A stretch of DNA of 5,320 bases from Opitutaceae bacterium (GTDB taxonomy: Bacteria > Verrucomicrobiota > Verrucomicrobiae > Opitutales > Opitutaceae). The notes under the pieces are model-generated. The model saw only the letters and a program-made list of their open reading frames with translations. It was not told where the DNA came from and searched no databases. The DNA is taken from NCBI GenBank assembly GCA_031266495.1, contig JAISAX010000187.1:1-5320 (forward strand), given 5' to 3'. The position numbers and the translations under genes are program-made. Below are positions 4,261 to 5,320 of the stretch, piece by piece; position 1 is the stretch's first letter; each line of letters begins with the position of its first letter.

Positions 4261-4562
4261 ACACGACAACCATTCCCCCCACCCCCCGCGAAATCCGCGA
4301 CAACCTGCGCCGGCTGGCCTCGCTGAGCGTCCACTCGCCGCACACAGGCCATGACTGGCGTTATATCGTGTTCCACCGCGTCGAGGGCAAAAACGACGCG
4401 TACGGTTGCTACGAAAAGACCGGAGGATGCGACGACATCTTTGGCAGCGAGGACTATTATTTCGCCCGCTCGCTGGCGGTGGAACCCCGCACAGGGGAGA
4501 TTTACGTGCTGATCCCCGGCGAACCACCCATGTGGGAACGGACCCTCGAACCCGCAGCCTGA
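4257..4562 (+). CDS. Hypothetical small soluble protein
   Basis: The 101-residue product begins in an ATGA overlap and has a strong ribosome site. After a Thr/Pro-rich start, REIRDNLRRLASLSV (11-25) is a helix. Alternating strands follow: DWRYIVFHRVEG (33-44), DAYGCYEKTGGCDDIFG (48-63), DYYFARSLAVEPRTGEIYVLIPG (66-88). The pattern suggests a compact alpha-beta or beta-rich domain. Cys51 and Cys58 could form a pair, but no metal-binding motif is complete. The acidic, aromatic character suits a small adaptor or phage-type accessory protein, which is inference. I do not recognise the family. The stop is two bases before the next ATG. Confidence 0.75.
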   Translation: MNTTTIPPTPREIRDNLRRLASLSVHSPHTGHDWRYIVFHRVEGKNDAYGCYEKTGGCDDIFGSEDYYFARSLAVEPRTGEIYVLIPGEPPMWERTLEPAA

Positions 4563-4564
4563 CG

Positions 4565-4969
4565 ATGCCGCCTCCCGAACATTACGCACGCCACCTGAGA
4601 GCGGCCGCCGAACAAGCGGACGCTCCCCGCTCTTCGGGCGAACTATCGTTCATGTACCGTCTGCGCGAGCCGGTCATTCTCGTTACAGAAGCCAAGGGGA
4701 GGGAAGTGTTCGATCACTCCGGCCGCCTGATGGTCCGGCTGGAAGTGCTGGCGAGAGGCGATGTATCAATCCTTCAATTACGAGTGGGCTGCGACGTGCT
4801 ACCCCCGCGCAGCATTGCTGCTCTGGAGGCGATGCTGAAAAAGCACGGCTGGCGGCTCTTTTACCGGGCGATGCGGGCGCGCCGGGACATCGCGCGCGGC
4901 AAGGGCACAAAATGGGCATGGGAAGCAGTCGGCGAATTTCTTGGTTTCACCTGGGAGAGATCGGCATGA
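4565..4969 (+). CDS. Hypothetical basic protein
   Basis: From ATG 4565 the product has 134 residues. This start is chosen because it lies two bases after the preceding stop; the longer open frame from 4406 overlaps that gene completely. The N-terminus is helical (EHYARHLRAAAEQADAPR). Strands follow (FMYRLREPVILVTEA at 29-43; GRLMVRLEVLARGDVSILQL at 53-72), then RSIAALEAMLKKHGWRLFYRAM (82-103), a basic stretch RARRDIARGKGTK (104-116), and WAWEAVGEFLGFTW at the end. Basic C-terminal residues hint at nucleic-acid contact, but no known motif is visible. There is no clear ribosome site, so translation probably depends on coupling. The stop overlaps the next start as ATGA. Function unknown. Confidence 0.73.
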   Translation: MPPPEHYARHLRAAAEQADAPRSSGELSFMYRLREPVILVTEAKGREVFDHSGRLMVRLEVLARGDVSILQLRVGCDVLPPRSIAALEAMLKKHGWRLFYRAMRARRDIARGKGTKWAWEAVGEFLGFTWERSA

Positions 4970-5187
4970 GCGAGGAATCCAAAGAGCAGTACAATATTCG
5001 CATCCAGCCATCTGCCGCATTTCGCTTGGATGCCATTGCCGCCGCACAGGGATTTCATTCCGGCCCATCACTTTCCGCCACAATCCTGCACACCGTTTCA
5101 AAAATCCCGGCCGAAAAACTTTGGGAAGTTTTGGCCCAAATCGAACGCTATCAATTACCGGTTAAAAATAGAATAAGACGTTTATAG
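4966..5187 (+). CDS. Small ribbon-helix-helix candidate, last gene of the unit
   Basis: The 73-residue protein starts at ATG 4966 within an ATGA overlap, eight bases after GGGAG (4953-4957). Its N-terminus has a strand (QYNIRIQ, 8-14), helix 1 (SAAFRLDAIAAAQGF, 16-30), a turn (HSGPS) and helix 2 (LSATILHTVSKI, 36-47), the order of Arc/CopG-type DNA-binding folds. A second helix-rich part follows (AEKLWEVLAQIERY, 49-62) with a basic end (KNRIRRL). It could be the repressor of the four-gene unit or an orphan antitoxin-like protein; no toxin gene follows in the window. Codon use is less GC-rich than in the three genes before it, and the following sequence is AT-rich, so it may lie at the edge of a module. 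Confidence 0.68.
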   Translation: MSEESKEQYNIRIQPSAAFRLDAIAAAQGFHSGPSLSATILHTVSKIPAEKLWEVLAQIERYQLPVKNRIRRL

Positions 5188-5320
5188 CCATTATTTTACG
5201 GAATGTATATTGTGCGTTGATGATGGAATCCGTTGAAAATGAACAACTTGATGTTTAAGCAAAATTTGTGCCAAATCCCCTCTGAAAGCTCCGGGAAATG
5301 CGCGAAAACTGAAAAAAGCG

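Noticed and set aside
3787..4527. Long 246-codon minus-strand frame
   Set aside because: It lies antisense to two coupled plus-strand genes, has the Arg/Gly/Pro-rich shadow composition of GC-rich DNA, and no ribosome site or family motif.
5188..5320. Possible gene or promoter in the AT-rich tail
   Set aside because: Only a 12-codon frame (ATG 5220 to TAA) is present and no convincing promoter or repeat could be supported.

Overview
The window looks like accessory DNA, probably a prophage or a decayed mobile island, in a high-GC Gram-negative bacterium. The GC-rich genes, many ATGA start/stop overlaps, small unknown proteins, a toxin-antitoxin pair and repeated GC-rich intergenic blocks all fit this. 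An Opitutaceae-like (Verrucomicrobiota) host is only a guess from overall style. There is no rRNA, tRNA, integrase, capsid or CRISPR array to anchor it.

Left region (2-1094): three small plus-strand genes joined by ATGA overlaps. They encode a protein with a C-terminal membrane anchor, a 65-residue holin-like membrane protein with a very basic tail, and a membrane-anchored protein whose C-terminal half resembles phage-associated BECR-fold (Barnase/EndoU/ColicinE5-D/RelE-like) nucleases. Together they look like a late phage-type or secreted-effector cassette.

Middle region (1095-2545): a ribbon-helix-helix antitoxin and PIN-domain toxin pair (vapBC type, 1389-2038) lies between two direct copies of a GC-rich repeat. 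A third, partial copy lies at 2495-2544. Each copy carries an inverted GTGAC/GTCAC pair with exactly 27 bases between. The second copy ends in a symmetric 52-bp dyad and then the start of a broken P-loop ATPase gene, of which only the Walker A region remains. Copies 1 and 2 both end just before a start codon.

Right-middle region (2539-3173): two minus-strand genes with visibly lower GC, a small ribbon-helix-helix candidate and a helical or coiled-coil protein. Their divergent intergenic region holds a 12-bp perfect palindrome, and a 114-residue plus-strand gene of unknown function follows.

Right region (3667-5187): a leader with a strong two-part hairpin whose 8-base loop is perfectly complementary to a site just before the next start codon. 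It is followed by four tightly packed plus-strand genes of unknown function, the last a ribbon-helix-helix candidate. The final 133 bases are AT-richer and I see no gene in them.
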